DNA of 64,000 nt from JACNKV01 sp964388155 (GCA_964388155.1 CAYLYH010000001.1:1-64000), one strand, 5' to 3'. Numbered from the stretch's first letter, positions 17,159 to 27,336 are shown. Notes: generated by a model not told the origin, from the letters alone. Translations and numbers: made by a program.

Positions 17159-18682
17159 ATGAATCCGTACGTAGAACTAAAACACATAACAAAGAGATTT
17201 CCCGGAGTCTTGGCGCTGGATGCAGTCAACTTTGATGTTATGCCCGGTGAAATTCATGCCCTTTTAGGCGAAAATGGTGCAGGAAAAACTGTGCTTACAA
17301 ATATACTCTCCGGTCGTTACGATTTGGATGAGGGCGAAATTATTATCCAAGGAGAAAAAATCAATTCTGCTAAGTGGTCAGCCAGATCTGCCTTAGATCA
17401 AGGAATCGGAATGGTTTATCAAGATTTTATGCTGGTGGAAGAACATACTGTTCTTGAGAACATAGCCCTAGCAGATCTTTCAATTCCGTTTATACCCGAT
17501 TTTGATCAAATTCGGAAAACGATTGAAGAATTTGGTAAGAAATATCAGCTTGAAGTAGATCCTGATGTCAAAATATGGCAACTCTCCGTTGGAGAAAAAC
17601 AGCGTGTGGAAATTATTAAAGCTCTCATGCATGGATCAAAAATACTCATCATGGATGAACCGACAGCTGTATTAACACCACAAGAAGCTGAGAAACTTTT
17701 TAAAATAGTAAAAAAATTGGCTAAAGAAGGAACATCCATTATATTTATTTCCCACAAATTACCGGAAGTGTTTGCAATTTGCGACCGAATTACTGTGCTG
17801 AGAAAAGGAGAATACATCGGAACAGTGAATGTCAAAGACACCAACGAAAAAGATTTAGCAAAAATGATGGTAGGTCGTGAAGTATTTCTTCAAACTGAAA
17901 AAGCAGAATACAATCCGGGACAGCCCGTCATTGAACTAAATAAGGTATCTGCTTTAAGTGATCGCCGAACCCAAGCTCTGAATAATTTATCCCTTACTGT
18001 ACGAAAAGGAGAAATATTTGGACTTGCAGGTGTATCCGGAAATGGTCAAAAAGAGTTGGCTGAAGTTATTACTGGGCTGAGACCAATTACAAATGGACGT
18101 ATTCATATCAATGGAAATGATATTACAGATAATACCCCCCGAAAGGCAATTAAGGAAGGTATCGGGCACATCCCTGATGACAGAATTGGGATGGGAGTTG
18201 TTCCTGATTTAGGTATCCCTAAAAGTATGGTGTTAAAGAACTACCGTGAATCAAGGTTTTCATTTAAAGGCATCTTTTTACGAAAAAATGAAATTATAAA
18301 TTACACTCAAAATTTAATTAAAAAATTTAATATCAAAATCTCAGGGATGGCTTCTCCGGTGAAATTGCTTTCCGGCGGTAACTTGCAAAAAGTTATTTTA
18401 GCCCGTGAAATCTCTGAAGAACCCTGTATGATGGTTGCAGTGCATCCGACTCAGGGGCTGGATATCGGAGCAACGGAATTTGTAAGGGATGCATTGGAAG
18501 AACAGAGAATTAAGGGTGCAGCCATTTTATTAATATCCGAAGACCTTGAAGAGCTGATGGCTGTTTCTGATCGGATTGGCGTGATTTACGAAGGTGAAAT
18601 GGTGGACATTATGCTCACAAGAGATACAACGATTGAAGACTTAGGACTCAAAATGACGGGAGGTTCTCATGTGGCGGCTTAA
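17159..18682 (+). CDS. Nucleoside/purine ABC transporter, double ATP-binding protein (YufO-like)
   Basis: 507 residues with two fused nucleotide-binding domains. The first has an intact Walker A GENGAGKT (about residues 38-45), signature LSVGEKQR and Walker B ILIMDEPTAVLT. The second has a degenerate Walker A region (VSGNGQKELAEV), signature LSGGNLQK and MMVAVHPTQGLD. This is the sugar/nucleoside (MglA/RbsA-like) pattern, and with a BMP-type binding protein it points to nucleosides or purine bases. Its end overlaps the permease gene by 14 bases. It lies in the cytoplasm bound to the two permeases encoded next. Confidence 0.88.
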   Translation: MNPYVELKHITKRFPGVLALDAVNFDVMPGEIHALLGENGAGKTVLTNILSGRYDLDEGEIIIQGEKINSAKWSARSALDQGIGMVYQDFMLVEEHTVLENIALADLSIPFIPDFDQIRKTIEEFGKKYQLEVDPDVKIWQLSVGEKQRVEIIKALMHGSKILIMDEPTAVLTPQEAEKLFKIVKKLAKEGTSIIFISHKLPEVFAICDRITVLRKGEYIGTVNVKDTNEKDLAKMMVGREVFLQTEKAEYNPGQPVIELNKVSALSDRRTQALNNLSLTVRKGEIFGLAGVSGNGQKELAEVITGLRPITNGRIHINGNDITDNTPRKAIKEGIGHIPDDRIGMGVVPDLGIPKSMVLKNYRESRFSFKGIFLRKNEIINYTQNLIKKFNIKISGMASPVKLLSGGNLQKVILAREISEEPCMMVAVHPTQGLDIGATEFVRDALEEQRIKGAAILLISEDLEELMAVSDRIGVIYEGEMVDIMLTRDTTIEDLGLKMTGGSHVAA

Positions 18683-19733
18683 AATAGAGAAACGCCTGAG
18701 CTATAATAAATGGCTAGACTATTTGGTTCCGGTAGCTTCCATGTTTCTGGCTCTTATCGCCGGAAGTTTTGTCTTTTGGATTAATGGAGCCAACCCGCTT
18801 GAAGCCTACAAAGAAATGTTTTTAGGTGCGTTTGGTGACGGATATGCATGGTCTGAAACGCTCGTTCAGGCAACGCCATTGCTGTTTACCGGTTTAGCCA
18901 TATCCCTGACGCTCAGAACGTTACTGTGGAATATTGGCGCGGAGGGGCAATTTTTTATGGGGGCAATGGGTGCAACATGGGCAGCCCAATATTTTTCGCA
19001 ACAGCCGCCATGGATTCTGATTCCGTTATTAATGATTTCAAGTATGGTTGCGGGTGGATTATGGGGACTGCCACCGGCTATTCTAAAAACCAGACTGAAA
19101 GTAAACGAAATATTAACAACATTATTATTGAATTACGTCGCAATTTTCTTTGTGAATTATCTATTATATGGCCCATGGAAAGACCCAATGTATCCCGGTT
19201 TTCCACAAACTCCGCGATATCCGGATGCCGCAATTCTGACACAATTTTTCAACACCAGACTTCACACGGGTATAATCATTGGTTTAGTCTTGGCTGTCGT
19301 CTTATATGTTCTGTACAAAAAAACCGGTTGGGGATATAAAATTCAGGTGATTGGGCAAAGCCGGAAAACTGCTAAATATGCCGGTATCAGAGTGAATAGA
19401 AATATCATTCGCGTTTTGGTAATCAGTGGAGCAATTGCCGGCTTAGGAGGGATGCTGCAAATATCCGGTCTTCAACATAAACTTAGACTTGGAGGGATAT
19501 CGAATAATTATGGATATACCGGCATTATTGTTGCCTTCCTGGCAAATGGAAATCCGCTTGCTGTGATATTAGTCGCTTTATTTATGGGCGCACTGTTAGT
19601 AGGTGGAGACAGCCTTCAAATCACAATGGGATTTGGAAAAGGAGTTGTCCACATGTTTGAAGGGATGGTACTCTTTTTTGTGCTGGCAGGTGAATCTTTA
19701 AAACGCTATAAAATACGATGGGTAAAGAAATGA
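18669..19733 (+). CDS. ABC transporter permease (YufP-like)
   Basis: 354 residues with about eight to ten hydrophobic segments. The motifs GLAISLTLRTLLWNIGAEGQFFMGA, LNYVAIFFVNYLLYGPWKD and ISGAIAGLGGMLQISG are typical of the BPD_transp_2 nucleoside permeases (YufP, NupP). It overlaps both the ATPase gene upstream and the second permease downstream by 14-16 bases, a tightly coupled operon. It would form the inner-membrane channel with the product of 19718-20674. Confidence 0.88.
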   Translation: MWRLKIEKRLSYNKWLDYLVPVASMFLALIAGSFVFWINGANPLEAYKEMFLGAFGDGYAWSETLVQATPLLFTGLAISLTLRTLLWNIGAEGQFFMGAMGATWAAQYFSQQPPWILIPLLMISSMVAGGLWGLPPAILKTRLKVNEILTTLLLNYVAIFFVNYLLYGPWKDPMYPGFPQTPRYPDAAILTQFFNTRLHTGIIIGLVLAVVLYVLYKKTGWGYKIQVIGQSRKTAKYAGIRVNRNIIRVLVISGAIAGLGGMLQISGLQHKLRLGGISNNYGYTGIIVAFLANGNPLAVILVALFMGALLVGGDSLQITMGFGKGVVHMFEGMVLFFVLAGESLKRYKIRWVKK

Positions 19734-20674
19734 TTGATTTTTTTGAACCTTTTCTTCAGGCAGCTATACGGGCGGGAACCCCGTTGCTTTTTGCGACAAT
19801 TGGTGAAATATACACCGAACGATCAGGGAATATTAACTTGGGTATTGAAGGGTTAATGCTGATTGGCGCCGTCACCGGGTTTTTGACATCGTTGTGGACA
19901 GGCAACCCATTTTTGGGTGTAATATTAGGCTCACTGGCCGGTGGATTAATAAGCATGACGCATGCGTTTTTAACGGTGACACTAAACGTCAACCAAATCG
20001 TAAGCGGGTTAGCTCTTGTTTTCTTTGGAACCGGTGTAAGCGCTGTATTGGGTACACCCTTAATTGGCAAGATAGCCCCCCATTTTGATGAGATCCGCTT
20101 AGGTATCTTAAGCGATATCCCATTGATTGGAAAAATCTTCTTTCAACATAATATCTTAGTATATTTCTCTTATGTGTTCGTTCCGGCATCATGGTATTTT
20201 CTATACAAAACAAAGCCAGGATTGTATATTCGAACCGTAGGAGAGAATCCCCAAACCGCTGACACTGTTGGTCTGAACGTCGTTAAAATACGTTACGCAA
20301 CCATCTTTGCAGGTGGCGTTATGATGGGACTTGGTGGTGCGTATCTTTCGTTAGCCTATACACCCATGTGGATCGAAAACATGGTTGCAGGCAGAGGCTG
20401 GGTAGCTATCGCGTTGGTAATATTTTCGATGTGGAATCCAATGGTAGCGATCTTTGGCGCATATTTATTTGGCGGTATGGATGCTTTAGGATTCGCACTT
20501 CAAGCAAGAGGTGTCCAAGTTTCAACGCATCTATTGGGAATGCTCCCGTATTTATTTACGATATTTCTTTTAGCGGGATCGATGTGGAAGATGCGAAAAA
20601 AAGCAATGGGACTTTCTGTCTCCATGGGGCCAAGTGCTTTAGGGAAACCATTTTCAAAGGAACAAAAATCCTGA
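19718..20674 (+). CDS. ABC transporter permease (YufQ-like)
   Basis: 318 residues, about eight transmembrane segments. Motifs AAIRAGTPLLFATIGEIYTERSG (near the N-terminus), NINLGIEGLMLIGAVTGF and NVVKIRYATIFAGGVMMGLGGAYLSLAY are characteristic of the second permease of nucleoside ABC importers (YufQ, NupQ). Start overlaps the upstream permease. It is the last gene of the uptake operon and is followed by a clear rho-independent terminator at 20712-20741. Confidence 0.88.
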   Translation: MGKEMIDFFEPFLQAAIRAGTPLLFATIGEIYTERSGNINLGIEGLMLIGAVTGFLTSLWTGNPFLGVILGSLAGGLISMTHAFLTVTLNVNQIVSGLALVFFGTGVSAVLGTPLIGKIAPHFDEIRLGILSDIPLIGKIFFQHNILVYFSYVFVPASWYFLYKTKPGLYIRTVGENPQTADTVGLNVVKIRYATIFAGGVMMGLGGAYLSLAYTPMWIENMVAGRGWVAIALVIFSMWNPMVAIFGAYLFGGMDALGFALQARGVQVSTHLLGMLPYLFTIFLLAGSMWKMRKKAMGLSVSMGPSALGKPFSKEQKS

Positions 20675-20711
20675 TAGTATGATATATAATTTAGTATTCA
20701 TTTGGGAATGG

Positions 20712-20741
20712 AAAAGGAGATGTTAAGGCGTCTCCTTTTTT
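20712..20741 (+). terminator. Rho-independent terminator of the uptake operon
   Basis: Stem AAAAGGAGA / TCTCCTTTT around a ten-base loop (which can add a G-C and a T-G pair), directly followed by a run of T. It lies 38 bases after the second permease gene and 67 bases before the adenine deaminase start, so ade likely has its own promoter. Confidence 0.8.
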
Positions 20742-20807
20742 ATGCAAATTATTTCGATGAAAGACATTTCTTTAGTAAATTCTGACAAGAGGATATAAAG
20801 AGATTTT

Positions 20808-22433
20808 ATGCAGATAACAGGTCAAATAATAGATATACTCCATCGAAAAATATTTCCGGGGATAGTTACCGTTGAAGATGGGGTCATTCAAACAATTGAA
20901 AAAACAGAACATGCACCATCCCAATTTATTTTACCGGGATTTATCGACGGACATATTCATATAGAAAGCTCAATGCTTGTTCCATCAGAGTTTGCACGGA
21001 TAGCAAGCACACACGGAACCGTAGCAGTTGTGTCAGACCCGCATGAAATTGCAAATGTGTTGGGAATAGACGGTGTGGAATTTATGATTGCGAATGGGGA
21101 CGAAGTCCCGTTAAAGTTTTTCTTTGGTGCACCGTCGTGCGTGCCGGCGACTCCTTTTGAAACTACCGGGGGAAAATTCGGAAACGAAGAACTTGAATAT
21201 CTGCTTAAAAAAGAGAATATTTTATATTTATCAGAGATGATGAACGTTCCGGGTGTTTTGAATAATACTCCCGGAGAGATGAAAAAAATAGCCCTTGCAA
21301 AACAATACGGAAAAAAAATCGATGGACACGCACCCGGCTTGCGCGAGAAAGAAGCAAAAGTATATGCTGATTTCGGGATAACAACCGATCATGAATGTGT
21401 GTCTTTGGATGAAGCATTGGATAAGATCCGATATGGAATGACCATTCAAATTCGTGAAGGATCAGCAACCAGAGATTTGGACGCACTCATGCCGCTGATT
21501 GATTCTCATCCTGATAATATCATGCTTTGCAGTGATGACAGACATCCGGATAATTTGGTAGAGGGGCATATCAATTTGATGGTAAAAAGAGCCATCGATG
21601 AAGGATACGATATCTTTAATGTCTTACAAGCGGCTTGTGTTAATCCGGTGAAGCATTATGGTTTGGATGTCGGCTTACTCCGTGAAGGTGATCCTGCTGA
21701 TTTTATTCTTGTTGATAGTATTGAAAATTTATCTGTTTTAGCAACGTACGTAAATGGTAAAAAGATAGCTAAAGATCGTAAACCATTAATCGAATCAAAA
21801 AAGATAATCCCAATCAATAAATTTGAAGCCACTTTCAAGAAAGCCGGAGATTTTCAAATAAAAAGAAGACATGGAAAGCTCAAAGTTATTGATGTGCTTG
21901 ATGGTCAGGTAATCACAGGAACAAAACTTGCAAGTTTAGAACCGCTAAATGGGCTAATGATACCTGACTTAAAACAGGATGTCATAAAAATAACGGTAGT
22001 AAACCGGTACGAAGATACTGAACCCGCAATGGCATTTATCCATAACTTCGGACTTAAAACGGGAGCGATCGCTTCATCAGTGGCACACGATTCTCACAAT
22101 ATCATTGCCGTCGGAACTTCCGATGAAGAAATTGCAAATGCCATTAATTTGATTGTTGAACATAAGGGAGGTGTCAGTCTGTCAAACGGAGAGACAAAAC
22201 GTGTTGTACCCTTGCCTGTCGCAGGCCTAATGACTGATACTGATGGATATGCTGTTGCAGCGAAATATTCAACCCTAGAAAAGCTGGCAAAGGAAATGGG
22301 TTCAACGCTTAGATCTCCATTTATGACGCTTTCATTCATGGCGCTATTAGTGATTCCCGAACTCAAATTAAGCGATAAGGGTCTATTTGATGGGCGGAGT
22401 TTTGAATTAACGTCTAATTATAGCTCTCAATAA
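20808..22433 (+). CDS. ade: Adenine deaminase
   Basis: 541 residues, within the 540-600 range of Ade. The metal-binding motif GFIDGHIHIESSML is at residues ~47-60, followed by the family motif TVAVVSDPHEIANVLG, KIDGHAPGLREKE, DHECVSLDEA, LCSDDRHPDNLVEGHI and a C-terminal domain with SVAHDSHNIIAVG. It hydrolyses adenine to hypoxanthine and ammonia in the cytoplasm using a binuclear metal centre. Within this island it feeds hypoxanthine to the xanthine dehydrogenase encoded by the next gene, which begins four bases after its stop region. Confidence 0.93.
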   Translation: MQITGQIIDILHRKIFPGIVTVEDGVIQTIEKTEHAPSQFILPGFIDGHIHIESSMLVPSEFARIASTHGTVAVVSDPHEIANVLGIDGVEFMIANGDEVPLKFFFGAPSCVPATPFETTGGKFGNEELEYLLKKENILYLSEMMNVPGVLNNTPGEMKKIALAKQYGKKIDGHAPGLREKEAKVYADFGITTDHECVSLDEALDKIRYGMTIQIREGSATRDLDALMPLIDSHPDNIMLCSDDRHPDNLVEGHINLMVKRAIDEGYDIFNVLQAACVNPVKHYGLDVGLLREGDPADFILVDSIENLSVLATYVNGKKIAKDRKPLIESKKIIPINKFEATFKKAGDFQIKRRHGKLKVIDVLDGQVITGTKLASLEPLNGLMIPDLKQDVIKITVVNRYEDTEPAMAFIHNFGLKTGAIASSVAHDSHNIIAVGTSDEEIANAINLIVEHKGGVSLSNGETKRVVPLPVAGLMTDTDGYAVAAKYSTLEKLAKEMGSTLRSPFMTLSFMALLVIPELKLSDKGLFDGRSFELTSNYSSQ

Positions 22434-22437
22434 TTTT

Positions 22438-24720
22438 ATGTCTGAAGATCAGAAATATCAACACATAGGTCGATCACCGGTTCGCCCCGACGCAAAGGAA
22501 AAAACTACCGGGGAAACAAAGTTTTTAACGGATATCCCTGACAAAGGAATGCTCCATGCGGCACCAGTATATTCTTCGATTCCATTTGGCGAAATAATTT
22601 CAATTGACGTTTCACCAGCTGAATCTGTGCAAGGCTATATTGATTTTATTTCCGCCAAAGATATCCCAGGAGAAAACCAGATTGGCGTCATTTTCCAGGA
22701 CCAACCCTTGTTTGCGGAGAAAACCGTTCGGTATGTAGGTGATAGTATTGGATTAGTTGTCGCAGAAACGTCAGAAGCAGCTTATTATGCTGCCCGATTA
22801 ATCAAAATAAAATATGATGAGTACCTACCTGTTTTATCCATCGATGAAAGTCGTGATGCAAAAGATAATTTAATCCACGTAACAAATCTTGCCTGTAAGC
22901 ACCAAGTGCGTAAAGGGAATATTGAACAAGGATTTAAGTCTGCTGATAAAATTATTGAAGCGTCATTCAAAACGCCTTTCCAGGAACATTATTATCTTGA
23001 ACCTCAGGGATGTATTGTTACTCCCACAGACGACAGAAATGTTGAAATATTAGGAACGCTGCAATGTCCGTTCTATATTCAAAAATCAGTGGCCAGAGTG
23101 TTAGGAATAGGACTGAAGAATGTAACCGTTGAACAAGCTCCGACCGGAGGAGGATTTGGAGGAAAAGAGGATATCCCTTCAGAATTAGCCGCCAGAGTTG
23201 CCGTTGCAGCCATCATGCTGGGGCGAACAATAAAAATGGTGTATCGCCGAAAAGAGGATGTGCAGTTGACATCTAAACGTCATCCGTTTCAGATGCAATA
23301 TAAAGTCGGGGTAAAAAATGATGGAACCTTAGTTGCCGCGGATATTCTATTGGAAGAAAATGCGGGAGCTTATGCGACGTTATCATCCGTGGTTTCCTAT
23401 CGTGCTTCTGCACAAGCTATGGGACCTTATGTAATCCCGAATATTCACGTTGATTCAAATTCATACTACACAAATTTACCGCCAACCGGTGCTTTCCGTG
23501 GATTTGGCTCGCCCCAAGCTGCATTCGGTCATGAACGAATGATGGACGTGATTGCAGCTGAACTAAATATGGATCCGGTAGAATTAAGACTGAAAAATAT
23601 TCTCAAACTCGGTGATACCACCATGACCGATCAGTCCTTACCCATAAGTGTTGGTGTGGAAGAAACGATTCGTAAGGCGGTAAAGTCATCCAACTGGGAT
23701 CACAAAAATAGCCAGGACAGCCGGTATCTACATGGGATGGGGATCAGTACCATCCATTATGGTAATTGCCTTGGGGCTGCCGGTTGGCACATGGATGGTT
23801 CAGCCACCCGCATTCAAATTCGTAGAGATGGTAAAATTGCTGTCGCTTTTGGTTTAGTGGAAATGGGGCAGGGAGCCTTAACGGTTGTAATACAGATGAC
23901 TGCTGAAGCATTTGGTGTATCTCATAAGCGAATTACTGTCCTGCCGACATCCACCGATCATGTCCCTGACAGCGGACCTGCAGTAGCATCTCGAAATGTC
24001 GTGATGACGGGAAATGCGATTCGTGATGCAGCGAAGAAACTTCTTCCGATTCTTAAAGATGCTGCAGCTGATCTCATGGAATGTAAATCTGAGGACGTTG
24101 AATTAGAAAATGACCGTGTGTTTTGTAATGCTAATAAGATACAACTCACATTTGAAGAATTGACGGAATATTTATACAAAACCGGTCGTAATACGGAAGA
24201 ACTGGGTTGGTGGCACGTCCGTGAATTAGAGTATAATCCGGATACGGGTATCGGAGAAGCTTACTTTACGTACTCCTACGCAACACATATCGCAAAAGTA
24301 CGTGTCGATAAACTTACCGGATTGATTCATACAGATAAAATATGGGCGGCTCACGATATTGGTAAAGCTATTAATCCAGCTGGATTGGAAGGACAGATTG
24401 AAGGCGGGACAGCTCAAGGTGTCGGTTGGGCTACGACGGAAGATTTTAAAATGGATCGTGGAGTTGTTCAGACAGCAAATCTTTCCACTTATTTATTGCC
24501 GACTGCGATGGATGTCCCTGAAGTCGAATCCATCATCGTGGAAGATCCTGAACCCGAAGGTCCATGGGGCGCTAAAGGAATCGGCGAACCAGCGGTGATT
24601 CCGACCGGAGCGGCAATTGCTAATGCCGTCAGTAACGCGGTAGGCGGTCAGATGAATGAAATTCCGCTAACACCGGAAAAAGTATTAAACGTAATAAACA
24701 AACAACAAGAAAAGGAATAA
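22438..24720 (+). CDS. xdhA: Xanthine dehydrogenase, molybdenum-binding subunit
   Basis: 760 residues, standard for the separate Mo subunit. Active-site landmarks: TGGGFGGKED around residue 240, the GQG loop with Gln478 (VEMGQGALTV), the substrate Arg in GAFRGFGSPQ (around residue 350) and the catalytic Glu717 in GAKGIGEPAV. All are present, so it should be a functional hydroxylase of hypoxanthine and xanthine. Its FeS and FAD partners are not adjacent; the best candidates lie 8.7 kb downstream at 33406 and 33976. The adenine deaminase gene is directly upstream. With YqeB/YqeC encoded nearby, its cofactor may carry selenium (inference). Confidence 0.88.
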   Translation: MSEDQKYQHIGRSPVRPDAKEKTTGETKFLTDIPDKGMLHAAPVYSSIPFGEIISIDVSPAESVQGYIDFISAKDIPGENQIGVIFQDQPLFAEKTVRYVGDSIGLVVAETSEAAYYAARLIKIKYDEYLPVLSIDESRDAKDNLIHVTNLACKHQVRKGNIEQGFKSADKIIEASFKTPFQEHYYLEPQGCIVTPTDDRNVEILGTLQCPFYIQKSVARVLGIGLKNVTVEQAPTGGGFGGKEDIPSELAARVAVAAIMLGRTIKMVYRRKEDVQLTSKRHPFQMQYKVGVKNDGTLVAADILLEENAGAYATLSSVVSYRASAQAMGPYVIPNIHVDSNSYYTNLPPTGAFRGFGSPQAAFGHERMMDVIAAELNMDPVELRLKNILKLGDTTMTDQSLPISVGVEETIRKAVKSSNWDHKNSQDSRYLHGMGISTIHYGNCLGAAGWHMDGSATRIQIRRDGKIAVAFGLVEMGQGALTVVIQMTAEAFGVSHKRITVLPTSTDHVPDSGPAVASRNVVMTGNAIRDAAKKLLPILKDAAADLMECKSEDVELENDRVFCNANKIQLTFEELTEYLYKTGRNTEELGWWHVRELEYNPDTGIGEAYFTYSYATHIAKVRVDKLTGLIHTDKIWAAHDIGKAINPAGLEGQIEGGTAQGVGWATTEDFKMDRGVVQTANLSTYLLPTAMDVPEVESIIVEDPEPEGPWGAKGIGEPAVIPTGAAIANAVSNAVGGQMNEIPLTPEKVLNVINKQQEKE

Positions 24721-24723
24721 TAC

Positions 24724-24787
24724 TGCATTATGCATTTGATATAATGGATTAATATTGCATTATATATTTGATATAATGGAATAATAT
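24724..24787. repeat. Two tandem 32-bp AT-rich repeats
   Basis: Units 24724-24755 and 24756-24787 begin TGCATTAT and share TTTGATATAATGGA; they differ at three positions. Each contains a TATAAT-like hexamer. They lie between the Mo-subunit gene and the ATPase gene that interrupts the operon, so they may be a promoter duplication or a trace of insertion. Confidence 0.75.
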
Positions 24788-24804
24788 TGTAAATTACAGA
24801 CGTG

Positions 24805-26004
24805 ATGAAGGAAAGATTTCTAATAAACGAGTTGGAAAAGCACAGCAAAGAAAAAGAAATTACACTTTTAATTGGTGCGCGGCAGGTTGGTAAAACGACA
24901 TTGTTAAAACAACTTGAAAATAAATTATCTAAAGAGGGAAATGAAATCGCATTTTTTTCTTTAGAAGATAAAATATATTTGAACGCTTTTAATGAGCATC
25001 CGAAAAATTTGTTTCAATTTATACAATTACCGGAAGTAGGGAAGAAAACCGTTGTATTTATTGATGAAGTGCAATATCTCGATGACCCGTCAAATTTTTT
25101 AAAATTATTATATGATGAATATACACCCAATATCAAATTCATTGTTAGTGGATCATCGAGTTTTTATATCGATAGAAAGTTTAAAGATTCTCTTGCCGGT
25201 AGAAAAAAGATATTCCATTTGCCCACATTGGGATTAGTAGAATTCTTATATTTTAAGGGGTACAAAAAATGGTCAGAGGATGTCCATACAGGATTTTTAC
25301 CTAAACTGAATATTAAGGAATTAAACGCACTCTTTTCTGAATACTTACTTTTTGGCGGATATCCAAAAGTTGTAACTGCTTCATCAGTAAATGAAAAGAA
25401 AGATGTATTAAGGGAGTTAGCTACATCCTACATTAAAAAGGACATCAAGGAAGCATCGCTTCATTTCCACGATGTATATTTAAATATTTTAAAAATTATT
25501 GCGGCTCAAACAGGAGGACTCTTAAATATAGGTTCAATTGGAGCATCTTTAAAGAAAGAATATAATACCGTATTACACTATTTATATATTATGAGGAAGT
25601 CTTATCATATTGGGCTTGTTTCACCTTTTTATCAAAATGCTGAAAATGAATTACGAAAAATGAAAAAAGCGTATTTTCAGGATTTAGGATTGCGAAACTT
25701 CTTCACCGGAAATTTTCATCCTGTAATTATTCGCGAAGACAGGGGTGAATTGTTAGAGAATTATGTGTACCGTCTTTTTGCTGACTGTTATGATATGGAT
25801 TGGGATATCAAATATTGGCGTACTCAAAAAAAACAAGAGGTAGATTTTATTATTCAGGAGAAAAAAGCTATTGAAGTCAAGTTTTCAAAAAAGTTGTTTA
25901 AAATGTATAAATACAAATTTTTCAATAATAAGTATCCTGATATACAACTTAAATTGCTTACATACGATAATGTGCTTGAGTTTAATCCCTACTTTGAAGA
26001 ATAG
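24805..26004 (+). CDS. AAA-type ATPase with DUF4143 C-terminal domain
   Basis: About 400 residues. I choose the ATG at 24805; the GTG at 24802 precedes it directly. Walker A is LIGARQVGKTTLLK near residue 22, Walker B VVFIDEVQYLDD near 85, then FIVSGSSSF and LAGRKKIFHLPTLGLVEF. The C-terminal part (ELLENYVYRLFADC, WRTQKKQEVDFIIQEKKAIEVKFS) is the DUF4143 region with a PD-(D/E)XK-nuclease-like VDF...EVK motif. These ATPases are abundant in FCB bacteria and archaea, often scattered and mobile, with unknown function. It has no evident role in purine metabolism and sits between xdhA and ssnA behind a tandem repeat, so I read it as an insertion. Codon use is more AT-rich than its neighbours. Confidence 0.85.
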   Translation: MKERFLINELEKHSKEKEITLLIGARQVGKTTLLKQLENKLSKEGNEIAFFSLEDKIYLNAFNEHPKNLFQFIQLPEVGKKTVVFIDEVQYLDDPSNFLKLLYDEYTPNIKFIVSGSSSFYIDRKFKDSLAGRKKIFHLPTLGLVEFLYFKGYKKWSEDVHTGFLPKLNIKELNALFSEYLLFGGYPKVVTASSVNEKKDVLRELATSYIKKDIKEASLHFHDVYLNILKIIAAQTGGLLNIGSIGASLKKEYNTVLHYLYIMRKSYHIGLVSPFYQNAENELRKMKKAYFQDLGLRNFFTGNFHPVIIREDRGELLENYVYRLFADCYDMDWDIKYWRTQKKQEVDFIIQEKKAIEVKFSKKLFKMYKYKFFNNKYPDIQLKLLTYDNVLEFNPYFEE

Positions 26005-26016
26005 AAAGAAACTAAA

Positions 26017-27336
26017 ATGAACACACTCTTAACAAATTGCAGAATTGTAAATCCCTTTAGTATCCCCGAATTCATTGAAAATGGATTTATTTTTATTGAG
26101 AGTGGAATTATAGCAGAGATTGGAGAAGGAATCCCCGATTTTACTGTGGACGAAAAACACGATTTACACGGTAAGACTGTTCTTCCGGGCATGATAAATG
26201 CACATGCACATTTATACTCTACTTTAGCTATGGGAATGCCATTTCCTAAAGGAAATCCGAAAAATTTTACCGAGATATTGGAACAGGTCTGGTGGATTTT
26301 GGATCGAACTCTGGATCAGAAAAGTACAAAAGCCTCCTTTGAAGCCGGGCTACTTGACCACCTGCGTCATGGAGTAACCACGGTCATCGACCATCATTCC
26401 AGTCAAAACTATATTGACGGATCGCTAAATATGTTAGCCGAAATCGCTAAACAATTCGGCATAAATATCTCCGGCGCGTTTGAAATGACAGCCCGAAATG
26501 GAAAGCAAATATTTCGGGACAGTTTGGACGAGAATGTCATATTTCATCAGAGATATCTTAAATCAGATACAGTCCGTCCGCTTATCGGTCTGCATGCATC
26601 TTTTACGCTGTCGGATGAATCGCTCCGGGCGGTTTCCGATAGATTAAAATCTGAGCGTAATTGGGGGATTCATATTCATGTCGCCGAAGACAAAGCCGAC
26701 CAGATTGATGCCAAAAGCCGCGGATATGATTCAGTAATCCAGCGATTGGATTCGTTTGGTCTCTTAAATGAAAACAGCTTGGTAATCCATGGTGTGCATT
26801 TTGAGCCAGGTGATGCAGACATCCTGAAACAAACCGGAGCGATGTTAGTTCACAATCCGTCTTCAAATGCGAATAATCGTGTTGGGATGACCCCGACAGC
26901 ACTTATCGAAGAAATGCAAGCCGGATTAGGTACGGACGGAATGCAGGGAAATATGCTTGGAGAAGCCAAGGAGGGAACCTTGATTCGCAACAGTCATTTA
27001 GCCGGCGGTGAATCAAGTGTGAATTATGCGGAAATGCTCTTTAAGCACAATGCGGATATCACCACGAAATTATTTAGACGTAAGATAGGAAAACTCGACC
27101 CGAGTTATATCGCGGACTTAGCGATATTTGACTATCATCCGCGAACTGAATTCAATGCGGATAATTGGATCGGACACGCATTGTTTGGGATGGAATCACC
27201 AAGTGATGTAATGACGAATGGAATATTTAGAATCAGAAATAATTCACTTATTGATCTTGACGAAAAAGCGATCGTAAACAACGCAAAACACCAAGCAGGA
27301 TCGTTATGGAACGCAATGGAAAATATATTGGATTGA
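26017..27336 (+). CDS. ssnA: SsnA-type aminohydrolase
   Basis: 439 residues, close to E. coli SsnA (about 442). Amidohydrolase motifs are GMINAHAHLYSTL (residues ~58-70), VTTVIDHHSSQNYIDGSL, HIHVAEDKAD, VIHGVHFE, LVHNPSSNANNRVG and LGTDGMQGNM, including the family's DHH.S...GSL phrase. SsnA is encoded between ygfK and ygfM in E. coli and is linked to anaerobic purine or uric acid use; it is a predicted deaminase or ring-opening hydrolase, substrate not firmly known to me. Here it is separated from ygfK and lies after the inserted ATPase gene. Confidence 0.82.
   Translation: MNTLLTNCRIVNPFSIPEFIENGFIFIESGIIAEIGEGIPDFTVDEKHDLHGKTVLPGMINAHAHLYSTLAMGMPFPKGNPKNFTEILEQVWWILDRTLDQKSTKASFEAGLLDHLRHGVTTVIDHHSSQNYIDGSLNMLAEIAKQFGINISGAFEMTARNGKQIFRDSLDENVIFHQRYLKSDTVRPLIGLHASFTLSDESLRAVSDRLKSERNWGIHIHVAEDKADQIDAKSRGYDSVIQRLDSFGLLNENSLVIHGVHFEPGDADILKQTGAMLVHNPSSNANNRVGMTPTALIEEMQAGLGTDGMQGNMLGEAKEGTLIRNSHLAGGESSVNYAEMLFKHNADITTKLFRRKIGKLDPSYIADLAIFDYHPRTEFNADNWIGHALFGMESPSDVMTNGIFRIRNNSLIDLDEKAIVNNAKHQAGSLWNAMENILD

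Noticed and set aside
24802..26004. Reading the DUF4143 ATPase as a purine-cluster regulator
   Set aside because: It has no ligand-binding or DNA-binding domain I can recognise and its family is scattered across unrelated contexts.
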